From the IMG/VR virus record IMGVR_UViG_3300033145_000681, positions 1-64,000 of that record: a DNA stretch of 64,000 nt. The stretch is one strand, 5' to 3'. The stretch's first letter is position 1. Each line of letters opens with the position of its first letter. The position numbers and the translations under genes are program-made. Source of the DNA: a virus. The notes beneath the pieces are model-generated. The model was not told the origin of the DNA and did no database searches. It saw nothing but the letters and a program-made list of their open reading frames with translations. Shown one piece after another: positions 42,080-49,727 of this stretch.

Positions 42080-42606
42080 TGCCCGAGAGATTCTTTCTGA
42101 CGGCTGGGCTTCGCCTGGGGCAGCCGGACGTGATAGAAACCTATCGCCGGCCATTCGAGTCCGTAGAGGAGCATGACAAGACCCTGATCGATAACTGGAA
42201 TGAAGTCATCTCCGATGATGACATGATATGGGTACTCGGGGATCTCGCATACGGGACGCGGGATCAGGTACTTCGATTCACCAGGCGGCTCAACGGCCGG
42301 AAGGTAATCATGCTCGGCAACATCGATCGGGATCCGATTCAGTGGTGGGTAGAGCATGGCTTCGGCGCGGCCATGCGGAAGTCGATCGTATTTGACAAGA
42401 CAAAGATCCGGCTGTCGTATGCTGCGCACCATTCATGCGCCCAGGTAAATCTTCATGGATGTACCGAGGGAAGCTACCTTCCGAATCACCAGACCGTATC
42501 GGTAGAGCGATGGGACTGGCGTCCCGTTCAGCTACGCGATGTGCTGAAGTCGATGGGCAATCCGGAGAGAGAGCCTCTCCGCGGCATGAAGATTAAGAAT
42601 AACTGA
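42070..42606 (+). CDS. Metallophosphoesterase-like protein lacking metal ligands
   Basis: The 178-residue product aligns with small calcineurin-like phosphoesterases (YRRPFESVEEHDKTLIDNWN, then DMIWVLGDLAYG, then RRLNGRKVIMLGNIDRDP). The expected metal-binding motifs are changed: the N-terminal D-x-H is TAGLRLG, GNHD is GNID, and the C-terminal GHxH region reads NLHGCTEG. Only the GD of GDLAYG remains. It is likely a catalytically dead relative, perhaps regulatory. It overlaps the neighbours. The active phosphoesterase in this region is the SbcD-like gene. Confidence 0.7.
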   Translation: MPVMPERFFLTAGLRLGQPDVIETYRRPFESVEEHDKTLIDNWNEVISDDDMIWVLGDLAYGTRDQVLRFTRRLNGRKVIMLGNIDRDPIQWWVEHGFGAAMRKSIVFDKTKIRLSYAAHHSCAQVNLHGCTEGSYLPNHQTVSVERWDWRPVQLRDVLKSMGNPEREPLRGMKIKNN

Positions 42607-42971
42607 TGAATGATCTGGACAAGAAACTGGTCGGGCCTGGGCCCGTTCTTCTCTTCCTGGTATTGGTCGGGGTATTGTTTGCCACAACAATTCTCCTGCT
42701 TGATCAGCTGCAGAAGAAGGAGATTTTGAGGAACAACTCCCCTTGGATGCAGGACAGGATGAGGCTCCGGACGAGGGATATAATTGAACAGGAGAAGATG
42801 ATGGCAAAGAACAAAACCAGGGGGAAGCGGCGCCGGCCTACGCGATGCATACAGGGCTGCTTCAAGTTCAAAACCTTCGAGCTTGATACCAGCGGTGAGT
42901 ATGATCGATGGACGTGCGGGGAGTGTGGAGCGACCTGGGTAGTATACCAGTACGGAAGGAAGATCAAGTGA
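42606..42971 (+). CDS. Membrane-anchored zinc-ribbon protein
   Basis: The 121-residue product starts on the previous stop. Residues about 10-32 form one transmembrane helix (VLLFLVLVGVLFATTILLL). A basic linker and a ribbon follow, with CIQGCFKF and CGECGATW. An internal ATG at 42801 behind GGAGAAG might give a soluble form. Function unknown. Confidence 0.55.
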   Translation: MNDLDKKLVGPGPVLLFLVLVGVLFATTILLLDQLQKKEILRNNSPWMQDRMRLRTRDIIEQEKMMAKNKTRGKRRRPTRCIQGCFKFKTFELDTSGEYDRWTCGECGATWVVYQYGRKIK

Positions 42972-43918
42972 GCATCGTCAAGCTGCTCCATTTCACGGAT
43001 GTTCATTACAGCCAGACGGCGCCGGAGAGTCGGGCAGAGGAGTACAAGGAAGACATCAAGGCGAAGATGTTGGAGATCCTGGCGATTGAAACGAAGCTCC
43101 AGCCGGCAGCAGTCCTCTTCGGCGGGGATCTCTATCATCGGAAGCAGAACGTAACGCATCTTGAAGTCGGGATCATGATCAACATATTCAAGGAATTCTC
43201 CGCGCCGATATACGGTATCGTCGGCAGCCATGATGTAACCGGGCATCAGGTATTGACGATCGATCACAAGCCTGCCGGCGTTCTTGAGGCGGCTGGGGTA
43301 ATTGAGTGGATCTCGCCGAACGTGAAGATCTCGCCGGTAAAGGGAGTATCGATCGGCGGCGCTCCTTGCCATGCTGGCTACGAGGAAGATCCGAAGTCTT
43401 ACGGGGTGGGAGTGGAGTGTGCGAAAAAGGACGTTCTGGTCTGGCTTTCGCACGGCGTACTCGTACGTGGTGGCAAGAAGCTGATTTACGACCACACGGA
43501 TATCAGCGCTCTTGAACAGACCCGGGCAGATATCCTCATCAATGGACACTACCATTCCGAGACATGGGTACAGACAGCGGTTGATGGAAGGCTCTTCCTG
43601 AATCCCGGCAGCGTAGGCAGGACGGACATCCAGGACATGCATGAGCCGTGCGTAACCATCCTGGCGATCGATACGGAGGCGCGTACCTGGAAGCACAAGT
43701 TCGTGAAGCTCAAATCCGCCAGGCCGTACAGTGATGTCTTCGAGGCGAAGGCGGCGCCGGCAAAGAAGAGCGATGCAGAGATCACGGAATTCGTCGAGGC
43801 ACTCGAGAAGGAATCGGGGGACGTCCGGACGGAGGATCTTCAGGAAGCGATCGGAGTAGGATGCAAGGGCAAGCCTAAGAATGTGAAGCCGGCAATCAGC
43901 GCGAGGCTCGGGGTATGA
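42968..43918 (+). CDS. SbcD/Mre11-like nuclease
   Basis: The 316-residue product starts at GTG 42968 in a GTGA overlap. It retains the phosphoesterase motifs in order: FTDVHYS, FGGDLYHRKQ, VGSHDV (GSHD where GNHD is usual), WLSHGV and INGHYHSE. This is the Mre11/SbcD nuclease pattern. C-terminal 80 residues are a charged tail. It lies between the split halves of the Rad50-like ATPase and probably forms a complex with both to process DNA ends. Confidence 0.85.
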   Translation: MSIVKLLHFTDVHYSQTAPESRAEEYKEDIKAKMLEILAIETKLQPAAVLFGGDLYHRKQNVTHLEVGIMINIFKEFSAPIYGIVGSHDVTGHQVLTIDHKPAGVLEAAGVIEWISPNVKISPVKGVSIGGAPCHAGYEEDPKSYGVGVECAKKDVLVWLSHGVLVRGGKKLIYDHTDISALEQTRADILINGHYHSETWVQTAVDGRLFLNPGSVGRTDIQDMHEPCVTILAIDTEARTWKHKFVKLKSARPYSDVFEAKAAPAKKSDAEITEFVEALEKESGDVRTEDLQEAIGVGCKGKPKNVKPAISARLGV

Positions 43919-44298
43919 GTGATCTGACGATCGAGGTATGCGGCCCCTGCTGGGGAAAGGAATTCAACGACTTCGAGGAGTCGTGCGACTGCACGATGTA
44001 CGACGGTGGAGATCCCGAGAAGTTCGGGTACCCGCCATACCACAAGGGCTGCATGTGCGTGGTGACGGGGCCGTCGATGGAACACTTGATGGATATGTCT
44101 ATCGCTGCAGACCTGCTCCCTGCATACGGAGTGAAAATTTCGTTCTGGGGTGGCATTTTTGGGAAGCGATATCGCGGGTTCATTGTCAGTAGCGATCCCG
44201 ACAAACCGGGGATGTATGTATTCACCGGGATAGGATGGAAGGGGCGGCTGTACTGTATTCATGAAGAATTCACAAGGAGGGTAGATTCCGATGATTGA
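43915..44298 (+). CDS. Cys-rich hypothetical protein
   Basis: This 127-residue protein starts in an ATGA overlap. The N-terminal half has CGPCWGKEF and CDCTMYD and then CMCVVTG, six Cys in all, suggesting a metal site. The C-terminal half has strands (YVFTGIGWKGRLYCIHEEF). No family recognised. Located between the nuclease and the Rad50 C-part. Confidence 0.55.
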   Translation: MSDLTIEVCGPCWGKEFNDFEESCDCTMYDGGDPEKFGYPPYHKGCMCVVTGPSMEHLMDMSIAADLLPAYGVKISFWGGIFGKRYRGFIVSSDPDKPGMYVFTGIGWKGRLYCIHEEFTRRVDSDD

Positions 44299-44590
44299 CA
44301 TTGCCAAGATGAAGAAGGCTTCCGAGGATGCGAAGCTGGATCTCGTTCGGGAGGAAGAGCGCCGGGATCAGGCGGCGAAGAATGTAGCCGGGGTCGAGGA
44401 GGAGATCAAGGGAGCCGGCTGCACTCCGAAGACTCTGGGCAAAGAGATCAAGAAGGCGGAGGCGAACCTGGAAGCCCAGGGGAAGAAGATCGAGAAGGAA
44501 TTCGGGACGATCGAGAAGGGGATGGAGGATGAGCACGTTGAAGACAGCGGAGTATCGGCAGCGCTATCAGACCTTGACCTCGAAGACTGA
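44291..44590 (+). CDS. Short coiled-coil protein of the Rad50 cluster
   Basis: This 99-residue protein overlaps the previous gene by 8 bp and the next by 62 bp. Charged helices flank GAGCTPKTLGKEIKKAEANL, resembling the returning arm of a Rad50 coil after its apex. It ends SALSDLDLED. It may complete the split ATPase coil. Confidence 0.58.
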   Translation: MIDIAKMKKASEDAKLDLVREEERRDQAAKNVAGVEEEIKGAGCTPKTLGKEIKKAEANLEAQGKKIEKEFGTIEKGMEDEHVEDSGVSAALSDLDLED

Positions 44591-45182
44591 CATCGAGCAG
44601 GGCAAGCTCGAAGCGTACAAGGAAACCCTGGACGGGCTCCGGGTAAAGATCCAGAAGGTCGAAAAGGCCGTGGAGCTGCACGGCCATGAGTGCGATGCTC
44701 TGAGGATCGTCAGCGAGATCCTCCGGGAGCGGATCCGGGCCCGGGTGGAGCATCTTACTACCCTGGCGGTGCGATCGGTATTCGGGAAGGATGATTACCG
44801 CTTCGAGCTGGAGATGGAGCCGAAGCGCGGCCAGATGACGGCGACTCCCATGTTCGCATCCCGCTTCAAAGATCAGGAGATCGTGGTCCCGGTAAAGGAT
44901 GCCCGGGGTGGCGGGATTGTAAACGTGGTATCGTTCGTTCTCCGGGAAGTAGTCCGGGCCCTTACCAGGCCGCGGGTCGCGCCGGTATCGATCGGGGATG
45001 AGACATTCAAGAATGTATCCCGGGAGTATCTCCCGAAGATTGCCCAGCTGCTTCAGAAGCTCCACGATACGACGGGGGTGCAATTCATCATCGTAACGCA
45101 CAAATCCGAGCTGGCAGAGATTGGGAAGGTATTCCATGTGAGCAAGGATGCCGAAGGTCTGACGATTGTGGAGGAGGGATGA
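44529..45182 (+). CDS. Rad50/SbcC-like ATPase, C-terminal half
   Basis: The 217-residue product starts inside the previous gene. After 85 residues of coil it has a beta region and then the ABC signature-like DARGGGIVNVVSFVLREVV (about 138). A Walker B-like VSIGDETFKNVS (DE retained) and H-loop FIIVTHKSELAEI follow. It has no Walker A. This is the C-lobe complementary to 40618-41724, placed after the SbcD-like gene. Confidence 0.78.
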   Translation: MSTLKTAEYRQRYQTLTSKTDIEQGKLEAYKETLDGLRVKIQKVEKAVELHGHECDALRIVSEILRERIRARVEHLTTLAVRSVFGKDDYRFELEMEPKRGQMTATPMFASRFKDQEIVVPVKDARGGGIVNVVSFVLREVVRALTRPRVAPVSIGDETFKNVSREYLPKIAQLLQKLHDTTGVQFIIVTHKSELAEIGKVFHVSKDAEGLTIVEEG

Positions 45183-45331
45183 GCAAGTATACAAAGAGCA
45201 TTCGTTGCCGGCATGATTGGGCCTATGTGGGCCGTTGTAATTATCCGACATGGCACTGCGGCTTGTGCGGGGCATACCGGGAGCGGCACGGAAGAAGGTT
45301 TCGCTATCAGTATCCAAAAGGGGGACGGTAG
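45179..45331 (+). CDS. Small Cys/His-rich protein
   Basis: This 50-residue protein starts in an ATGA overlap. CRHDWAYVGRC and WHCGLCGAYRERHGRR give a likely zinc site. GAGGAGGG precedes ATG 45179. Unknown. Confidence 0.5.
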   Translation: MSKYTKSIRCRHDWAYVGRCNYPTWHCGLCGAYRERHGRRFRYQYPKGGR

Positions 45332-45336
45332 GAGCC

Positions 45337-45549
45337 ATGAAGCGCAAATACCAGAAGCGGGACGGCCGGGAGAATTCGAACGAGCGGATGCGGGTAGCGA
45401 TATTCAAGTTCGCGCAGCGAGCGATGGAAGAGTCTGGCTGGAATCCCCGGAGAGATTACATGACCAATCAGATGCGGCGCTGGCGTCGGAGGACGCGCAC
45501 TTCTATTCGGCAGCGATTCAAAGCGCGAACGAAGAAGCTCAAGAAATGA
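45337..45549 (+). CDS. Small basic protein
   Basis: This 70-residue product has AGGAG before ATG 45337. It is very Arg/Lys-rich (RRWRRRTRTSIRQRFKARTK), suggesting nucleic-acid binding. Its stop overlaps the next start. Confidence 0.5.
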   Translation: MKRKYQKRDGRENSNERMRVAIFKFAQRAMEESGWNPRRDYMTNQMRRWRRRTRTSIRQRFKARTKKLKK

Positions 45550-45638
45550 TCCCCTGGCGCATAATCGGAATCCTCGCGGCACTGGCAGCGATCCTGCTGG
45601 CAATCATGATGCTCTACGTAGCGGGGGTGCCGGAATGA
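45546..45638 (+). CDS. Single-span membrane peptide (30 residues)
   Basis: Starts in an ATGA overlap. MIPWRIIGILAALAAILLAI continues into one hydrophobic helix ending YVAGVPE. A holin-like or regulatory membrane peptide is possible. Overlap with the next start supports translation. Confidence 0.5.
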   Translation: MIPWRIIGILAALAAILLAIMMLYVAGVPE

Positions 45639-46105
45639 AAGCTCTGAGCATTCGGCATCCCTGGGCGTGGCTGATTAGGGAGCGCATGAAGGATGTTGAG
45701 AATCGCACATGGAAGACAGACTTCCGGGGATCGTTTTTCATTCACGCCAGCAAGACTCCCGACGAAGATGCATTCAATAGGATCGAGCAAGATCTCCGGT
45801 GCATTCTACTGGCGGGAAATCTTGACCGTTCGAAATTCAGATATGGCGGTCTGATTGCGATCGCAGAGATTGTTGATTGTGTAGAGAATAGCGGCAGCAA
45901 ATGGTTCGAGGGCCCTTACGGATTCGTGATAAAGAAAGTGCAGCCTATCAAGTTCATCCCCTGGTATGGTGCTCTCCAATTCTTTGACATCCCGCATTCG
46001 ATAGCGCGGATGGTAGAAGGGGATTGCGATCGGGCATGCGGCTGGCAGGACCCTTACGGATTCGTTCCGGAAGCAGGATGCCCGGTACATGATGGAGGTG
46101 ATTGA
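45635..46105 (+). CDS. ASCH-domain protein
   Basis: The 156-residue product opens with ALSIRHPWAWLI and DVENRTWKTDFRGSFFIHASK. GLIAIAEIVDCV and a YGFVIKKVQPIKFIPW block follow. This matches the PUA-like ASCH fold that binds RNA or modified bases. The C-terminal tail has two Cys-containing loops. It overlaps both neighbours. Biological role in the phage unknown. Confidence 0.7.
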   Translation: MKALSIRHPWAWLIRERMKDVENRTWKTDFRGSFFIHASKTPDEDAFNRIEQDLRCILLAGNLDRSKFRYGGLIAIAEIVDCVENSGSKWFEGPYGFVIKKVQPIKFIPWYGALQFFDIPHSIARMVEGDCDRACGWQDPYGFVPEAGCPVHDGGD

Positions 46106-46332
46106 TGGCGAAGCTGATACGTACTCCGACAAGAAGAAGGGTTCCGAAAGTGCTGGCAGAGAGGCACGATCTGGGGGTGAATTGGAGCGTTGATGGCGAC
46201 CATCAATCTCTCTGGCTTTCAGCGTGGGGCGAGAAGATGAAGTATAGATATGATCTCACAATGTCAAAGAAGGAAGCGAAGAAACTCCGGGACGAGCTGA
46301 CCGAGGCATTGACGGAGATGGATGACGTATGA
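46105..46332 (+). CDS. Hypothetical small protein
   Basis: This 75-residue protein overlaps the ASCH stop by one base. Basic start, then strand-rich VNWSVDGDHQSLWLSAW and a Lys-rich helix. Unknown. Confidence 0.5.
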   Translation: MAKLIRTPTRRRVPKVLAERHDLGVNWSVDGDHQSLWLSAWGEKMKYRYDLTMSKKEAKKLRDELTEALTEMDDV

Positions 46333-46511
46333 TCGGATTCCTTCGCCGGCTTACCTGGGTGCTCTTCGCGGCCATCATTATCATTCCCGTTCTCGCCTGG
46401 TGCCTGGCATACTGGATCGTTTGCGGGGGGCATCTATTGAATCTCCCGAAGCTCGCATGGCTGGATAGAATACGGGAGAAGTGGGCAGGCAAGGAGGAGG
46501 AATCGGTATGA
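46329..46511 (+). CDS. Small membrane protein
   Basis: A 60-residue ATGA-coupled product. One long hydrophobic segment (WVLFAAIIIIPVLAWCLAYW) is followed by a short basic/acidic tail. Candidate holin or spanin component by layout only. Confidence 0.5.
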   Translation: MIGFLRRLTWVLFAAIIIIPVLAWCLAYWIVCGGHLLNLPKLAWLDRIREKWAGKEEESV

Positions 46512-46738
46512 GCGAGAGAGAAGAGATAGAATCCGTATCGCGCTTTATCCGGGTAGCCATGATCATCATCCTTCTTGCGATGATTTCGCTGGTGCTCGTC
46601 GGCGCCTGGAAGGTAGGCAGCTGGATCGGGTGGACATATGGGTACGGGCCGCGAGTGGATCGCCGGCTCGAGACAATAGAGAAGAGAGTCAAGCAACTGG
46701 AGGAGAAGCATGTTCGAATGCCTGATGGTGAAGGATGA
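46508..46738 (+). CDS. Membrane protein with C-terminal coiled coil
   Basis: This 76-residue protein has a hydrophobic helix (VAMIIILLAMISLVLVGAW) then a coiled coil (RRLETIEKRVKQLEEKH). It resembles i-spanin or holin accessory layouts. Overlaps both neighbours. No lysis genes are otherwise identified. Confidence 0.5.
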   Translation: MSEREEIESVSRFIRVAMIIILLAMISLVLVGAWKVGSWIGWTYGYGPRVDRRLETIEKRVKQLEEKHVRMPDGEG

Positions 46739-47009
46739 TTCCGTAGCAACGCTGATATTCGATTACGATGAAGGATTCATTGCGGAGCTGAAGCAGGCGG
46801 TCCCGAGCCATGATCGCGGATGGAATCCGGAGAAGAAGGAATGGACGGTCAGCGCCAGGCACGTAGAGGACGTCCTGGCCATGGCGGTAGACTACTTCGG
46901 CCGGGAAACGTACAAGGTAGTTACCGATGACGATGCCGGCAAGACGGTCAGAACGAACATGGTAACAGGGCATAAGCAATCTCAGGGGCATCTATTTAGT
47001 GGGGCGTAA
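46710..47009 (+). CDS. HARP-like small domain protein
   Basis: This 99-residue protein contains LIFDYDEGFIAELKQAVP and RGWNPEKKEWTVS, the pattern of the small HARP-like/SNF2 N-terminal module that reads branched DNA. It may cooperate with the helicase at 25834. Followed by palindrome copy 5, which overlaps its stop. Confidence 0.5.
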   Translation: MFECLMVKDDSVATLIFDYDEGFIAELKQAVPSHDRGWNPEKKEWTVSARHVEDVLAMAVDYFGRETYKVVTDDDAGKTVRTNMVTGHKQSQGHLFSGA

Positions 47010-47024
47010 TTGCACGGTGCAATT
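47008..47024 (+). promoter_or_regulatory. 17-bp palindrome copy 5
   Basis: AATTGCACGGTGCAATT overlaps the last two bases of the HARP-like stop and ends 11 bases before the radical SAM gene start. Central G orientation. Confidence 0.85.
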
Positions 47025-47035
47025 GAAGGGATCAT

Positions 47036-47854
47036 ATGAATCAGTGGCGTAAAGGGATCGCCCTGTGGAGAGTAGGCACAACCATCTATCTCTCCGTACC
47101 ATTTACGTGGCTTGCAGAAAAAGCGCGGATGATCGCCGAAGAATGGAAAGGGAAGGGATTCACCGTTGAGATGGGCGGCCCTGGATTCATGGAGCCTACC
47201 AGCTGCGAACTTTTCGAGCCGGTACTATTCCATAATCCATGTGCGACATTTACTACCAGAGGATGCCCGAACGCTTGCCCGTGGTGTGCGGTCCCGAAGC
47301 TGGAACCTGAATTCAAGGAGATCCGTGACTTTCGCCCCGCGCCAGTAGTATGTGACAATAACCTGTTGGCGGCGTCATGGGGGCACATAAAACGAGTTGT
47401 CGAGAGGGTGCGTGATTTCACGATGGTAGATTTCAATCAGGGACTCGAAGCGTTTCGCTTCACGTTTCAGGTGGCGAGGGAACTTGGGAAGCTCCGGTGT
47501 AAGGTGAGGTTTGCGTTTGATAGGTGGGGCGATGAGGGGATGGTGAAGGATGCGATAGATCTATGCCGGAAGCGTACCACAAAAGACATCGGGGTATTCG
47601 TTCTCATCGGATTCAAAGGAGCCCAGGAGGAGGATCTGGCGAGGCTCGATCTCGTGAGGGAGTGGGGGATACGGCCGACGCCGATGAGGTACCAGCCTCT
47701 TGATGCTAAAGAGAAGAACGCATATCTTCCCGAGGAAGGGTGGACAGAGCATGAGATGCTTCGGACAATGAAATACTATTCTCGCCTCAGATATTATGAG
47801 CACATTCCCTTCGATGATTTCCGAAATGCTCATCAGGGTGAATTGTTTTCATGA
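47036..47854 (+). CDS. Radical SAM protein
   Basis: The 272-residue product contains the iron-sulfur motif RGCPNACPWCAV (C-x3-C-x2-C) near residue 80. It is preceded by a beta strand and followed by a TIM-barrel-like helix/strand alternation (VVCDNNLLAASWGHIKRVVE, DFNQGLEAFRFTFQ). Possible substrate: tRNA, protein or a small molecule. AAGGGA precedes ATG 47036. It follows palindrome copy 5 with no other promoter seen. Confidence 0.75.
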   Translation: MNQWRKGIALWRVGTTIYLSVPFTWLAEKARMIAEEWKGKGFTVEMGGPGFMEPTSCELFEPVLFHNPCATFTTRGCPNACPWCAVPKLEPEFKEIRDFRPAPVVCDNNLLAASWGHIKRVVERVRDFTMVDFNQGLEAFRFTFQVARELGKLRCKVRFAFDRWGDEGMVKDAIDLCRKRTTKDIGVFVLIGFKGAQEEDLARLDLVREWGIRPTPMRYQPLDAKEKNAYLPEEGWTEHEMLRTMKYYSRLRYYEHIPFDDFRNAHQGELFS

Positions 47855-47901
47855 ATATGATATACTCCAGAAATTCAATTGAAGGGGGGTGAGATCAAAT
47901 C

Positions 47902-48168
47902 ATGGCAGATGACAAACCGAAGAAAGATCCGAAACCGCATGCCCAGGTAGATATCAAGTGCCCGTGCTGCAAGAAGGAGATCGAGGTAACGGTATTCAAG
48001 AACAGAACCACTGCGAGCGTCAAGCACGAGTATGAGATCACCGGGAAGGCGCGATCGGTAAAGGAGCGAACGCTCTTTGAGATGGGGCAGAAGGCCGGCA
48101 CTTCAGTAAGCACCAAGCGAACGACCAAGAAGAAAACCGACAAGAAGAAAACGGGAGCGGCGGCATGA
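47902..48168 (+). CDS. Small CPCC zinc-motif protein
   Basis: This 88-residue protein has KCPCCKKEIEVTVF near the N-terminus and a long Lys-rich tail (TKKKTDKKKTG). GGGGGGTGAG lies upstream at an extended spacing. A TATACT box at 47861 lacks a good -35. Unknown role, perhaps nucleic-acid binding. Confidence 0.5.
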   Translation: MADDKPKKDPKPHAQVDIKCPCCKKEIEVTVFKNRTTASVKHEYEITGKARSVKERTLFEMGQKAGTSVSTKRTTKKKTDKKKTGAAA

Positions 48169-48368
48169 AGACCAAGGGCAGGGTGAGGCGGCTCTCCCCG
48201 ATTACCGGCAGACCACAGCTGCGGTATTTTCATGGAGAGCCGTGCTACGCAGTAGGCTGCAAGCAATGGATCTGCCCACCCTGCCCGACCTGCCATCGGC
48301 GCCAGGCTCATGGCAATACCTGGGTGGATGAACATCCCCGGAAGGAAGACGATGCCGAGACACACTAG
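48165..48368 (+). CDS. Small zinc-ribbon protein
   Basis: This 67-residue protein starts in an ATGA overlap. CYAVGCKQWICPPCPTCHRR gives five Cys and one His, a zinc-binding cluster. Overlaps the nuclease start. Confidence 0.5.
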   Translation: MKTKGRVRRLSPITGRPQLRYFHGEPCYAVGCKQWICPPCPTCHRRQAHGNTWVDEHPRKEDDAETH

Positions 48369-48660
48369 GCATTCCGTAGACAAGGTCCAGCCGGAGATTG
48401 TAGAGCAGCTGGAGCGGACGGGGCACAAGGTCCTGGATCTCTCCGCGGTAGGCGGTGGATGTCCGGATATTTTGTGTTCCAGATCAGGCCGTAGCGTTTT
48501 ATTTGAAATAAAATCAGACAAAAGTATCTCTCATCGAAAGGATAAAGAGCTTCGTCTATCTCAGAAGATTTTCCGTGAAGAGTGGAAGGGGGCGATCCGG
48601 GTGGTCAGTACTCCGATCGAGGCGATTGAGGCTATGAATGAGATAATCAGGGGGCGATGA
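48352..48660 (+). CDS. VRR-NUC-like PD-(D/E)XK nuclease
   Basis: This 102-residue product, ATG 48352, has GHKVLDLSAVGGGCPDILCS followed by a VLFEIKSDK strand, the D...ExK core of VRR-NUC/PD-(D/E)XK enzymes. The size matches minimal phage VRR-NUC proteins that act on branched DNA. Stop overlaps the next start. Confidence 0.7.
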   Translation: MPRHTRHSVDKVQPEIVEQLERTGHKVLDLSAVGGGCPDILCSRSGRSVLFEIKSDKSISHRKDKELRLSQKIFREEWKGAIRVVSTPIEAIEAMNEIIRGR

Positions 48661-48827
48661 TGGATGAAAGGATCAATAACGGGTTTTGGGATTTGGATGC
48701 CGATGAACGTGCGGCTATTATCGAATCTGCTTGCGATCGCGCTGGTATTGAAAATTTCTGTGACCTTTCTCCAGAGGAGAGGAGTCGTGCGTATGAACAA
48801 TCGAGCGCGGTGGAAGAGGGGCGATGA
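48657..48827 (+). CDS. Small acidic helical protein
   Basis: This 56-residue protein starts in an ATGA overlap. DADERAAIIESACDRAGI is an amphipathic helix. Its stop overlaps the next start. Unknown. Confidence 0.45.
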   Translation: MMDERINNGFWDLDADERAAIIESACDRAGIENFCDLSPEERSRAYEQSSAVEEGR

Positions 48828-49192
48828 TGAAGACGTATCGAGAGGCTGAATTCAATGGCGATAATCTCATTATCGACGGCAAGAGATTCGAGCATTGCAG
48901 TATCAAGAACTGCAGGCTGTACTATACCGGGGGCGCTCTCCCGCAATTCGATCGCTGTAGCATCAACGGCTGTCAGTGGACATTCACCGGGCCGGCAGAG
49001 AATACGATCGCATTCCTGACGCTGATGTATCACGGCCTGGGCGGGGCGCATGTTGTGGTCGAGCAGATGTTCAATCAGATCAGGCAGGCAAAATTCCCGG
49101 TAGCGATGAGTGGCAGAGAAGTCCCGTCGAGGCCGATCCCTCCGGAGAAGCCGGAAGGGCCGGGATCAAAGCCGATACCCCCGGCGCTGTAG
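48824..49192 (+). CDS. Pentapeptide-repeat-like protein
   Basis: This 122-residue product shows F-x-x-C-x-[IF] type spacing: RFEHCSIKNCRLYYTGG, then FDRCSINGCQWTFTG, like short right-handed helix repeats. A hydrophobic helix and a Pro-rich tail (RPIPPEKPEGPGSK) follow. A similar conserved hypothetical architecture exists in bacteria, with no firm function. Confidence 0.5.
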   Translation: MMKTYREAEFNGDNLIIDGKRFEHCSIKNCRLYYTGGALPQFDRCSINGCQWTFTGPAENTIAFLTLMYHGLGGAHVVVEQMFNQIRQAKFPVAMSGREVPSRPIPPEKPEGPGSKPIPPAL

Positions 49193-49195
49193 ACC

Positions 49196-49223
49196 TTGAC
49201 AGAATCAGTTTCCGGGATAGAAT
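49196..49223 (+). promoter_or_regulatory. Sigma70-type promoter
   Basis: TTGACA (49196-49201), 16-bp spacer, TAGAAT (49218-49223). It starts just past the previous stop and drives the secreted-type proteins downstream. The leader to ATG 49299 has a repeated ATGCGGATTG tract. Confidence 0.72.
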
Positions 49224-49298
49224 GAAGTATGCGGATTGGGTTATGCGGATTGGGTGGCGCCGAGGCGCCGTTCGAGTCTTTTGGGAAGGGGGTGCGTT

Positions 49299-49628
49299 AT
49301 GCGGATTGTGATGGGCTTGGTGCTTGCCTGCCTGATCATCGGTCTGGCCGTCGTGGCGACGGAGGGTCGTAGTGATCTGGTAGGGGTGCCGGCGGGGCTT
49401 GCGATCGAGAACGGCAATGCGTCGGATCTGGGGGTCGAGGTCCCTGGCATTCGATGGCATAACTACACAAGTCCGGCAGAGCTTTTCGAGAGTAAAGAAA
49501 TCGTCGAGGCCTATGTATACCAGGAGGACGGAATCGAATCACCACATAACCTGAGATGTACCTGTGGTGGACACATCCTGATGCCTGAATTCTCTCGCGT
49601 GTCCATAGGTAAGATATTGGGCGTCTAG
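49299..49628 (+). CDS. Exported or membrane-anchored protein
   Basis: This 109-residue protein begins with a signal-like hydrophobic segment (MRIVMGLVLACLIIGLAVV) and then an acidic ectodomain ending in CTCGGHILM. GGGGGT lies before ATG 49299. The preceding leader contains three near copies of ATGCGGATTG. Possibly a superinfection-exclusion or envelope protein; unproven. Confidence 0.55.
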   Translation: MRIVMGLVLACLIIGLAVVATEGRSDLVGVPAGLAIENGNASDLGVEVPGIRWHNYTSPAELFESKEIVEAYVYQEDGIESPHNLRCTCGGHILMPEFSRVSIGKILGV

Positions 49629-49649
49629 GGGGGCGCCGGAACAAAACAG

Positions 49650-49707
49650 GCGGGAGCCGGGCGGCAAAAGGACACCGGCTCCCGCTTCTTGGGTTTCGGG
49701 TTTTTTT
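49650..49707 (+). terminator. Strong hairpin terminator
   Basis: GCGGGAGCCGG (49650-49660) pairs perfectly with CCGGCTCCCGC (49675-49685), an 11-bp stem with a 14-base loop. A T-run follows at 49701-49707, about 15 bases after the stem. This offset is longer than usual, so termination efficiency is uncertain. Confidence 0.65.
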
Positions 49708-49727
49708 CATCTTGGGAGGAGGTCGCT

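Noticed and set aside
47861-47866. Promoter before the gene at 47902
   Set aside because: TATACT has no -35 match at acceptable spacing.
49222-49311. Mini gene after the 49196 promoter
   Set aside because: Its ATG overlaps the -10 box, so it would not be in the transcript, and it contains only repeats of the leader.
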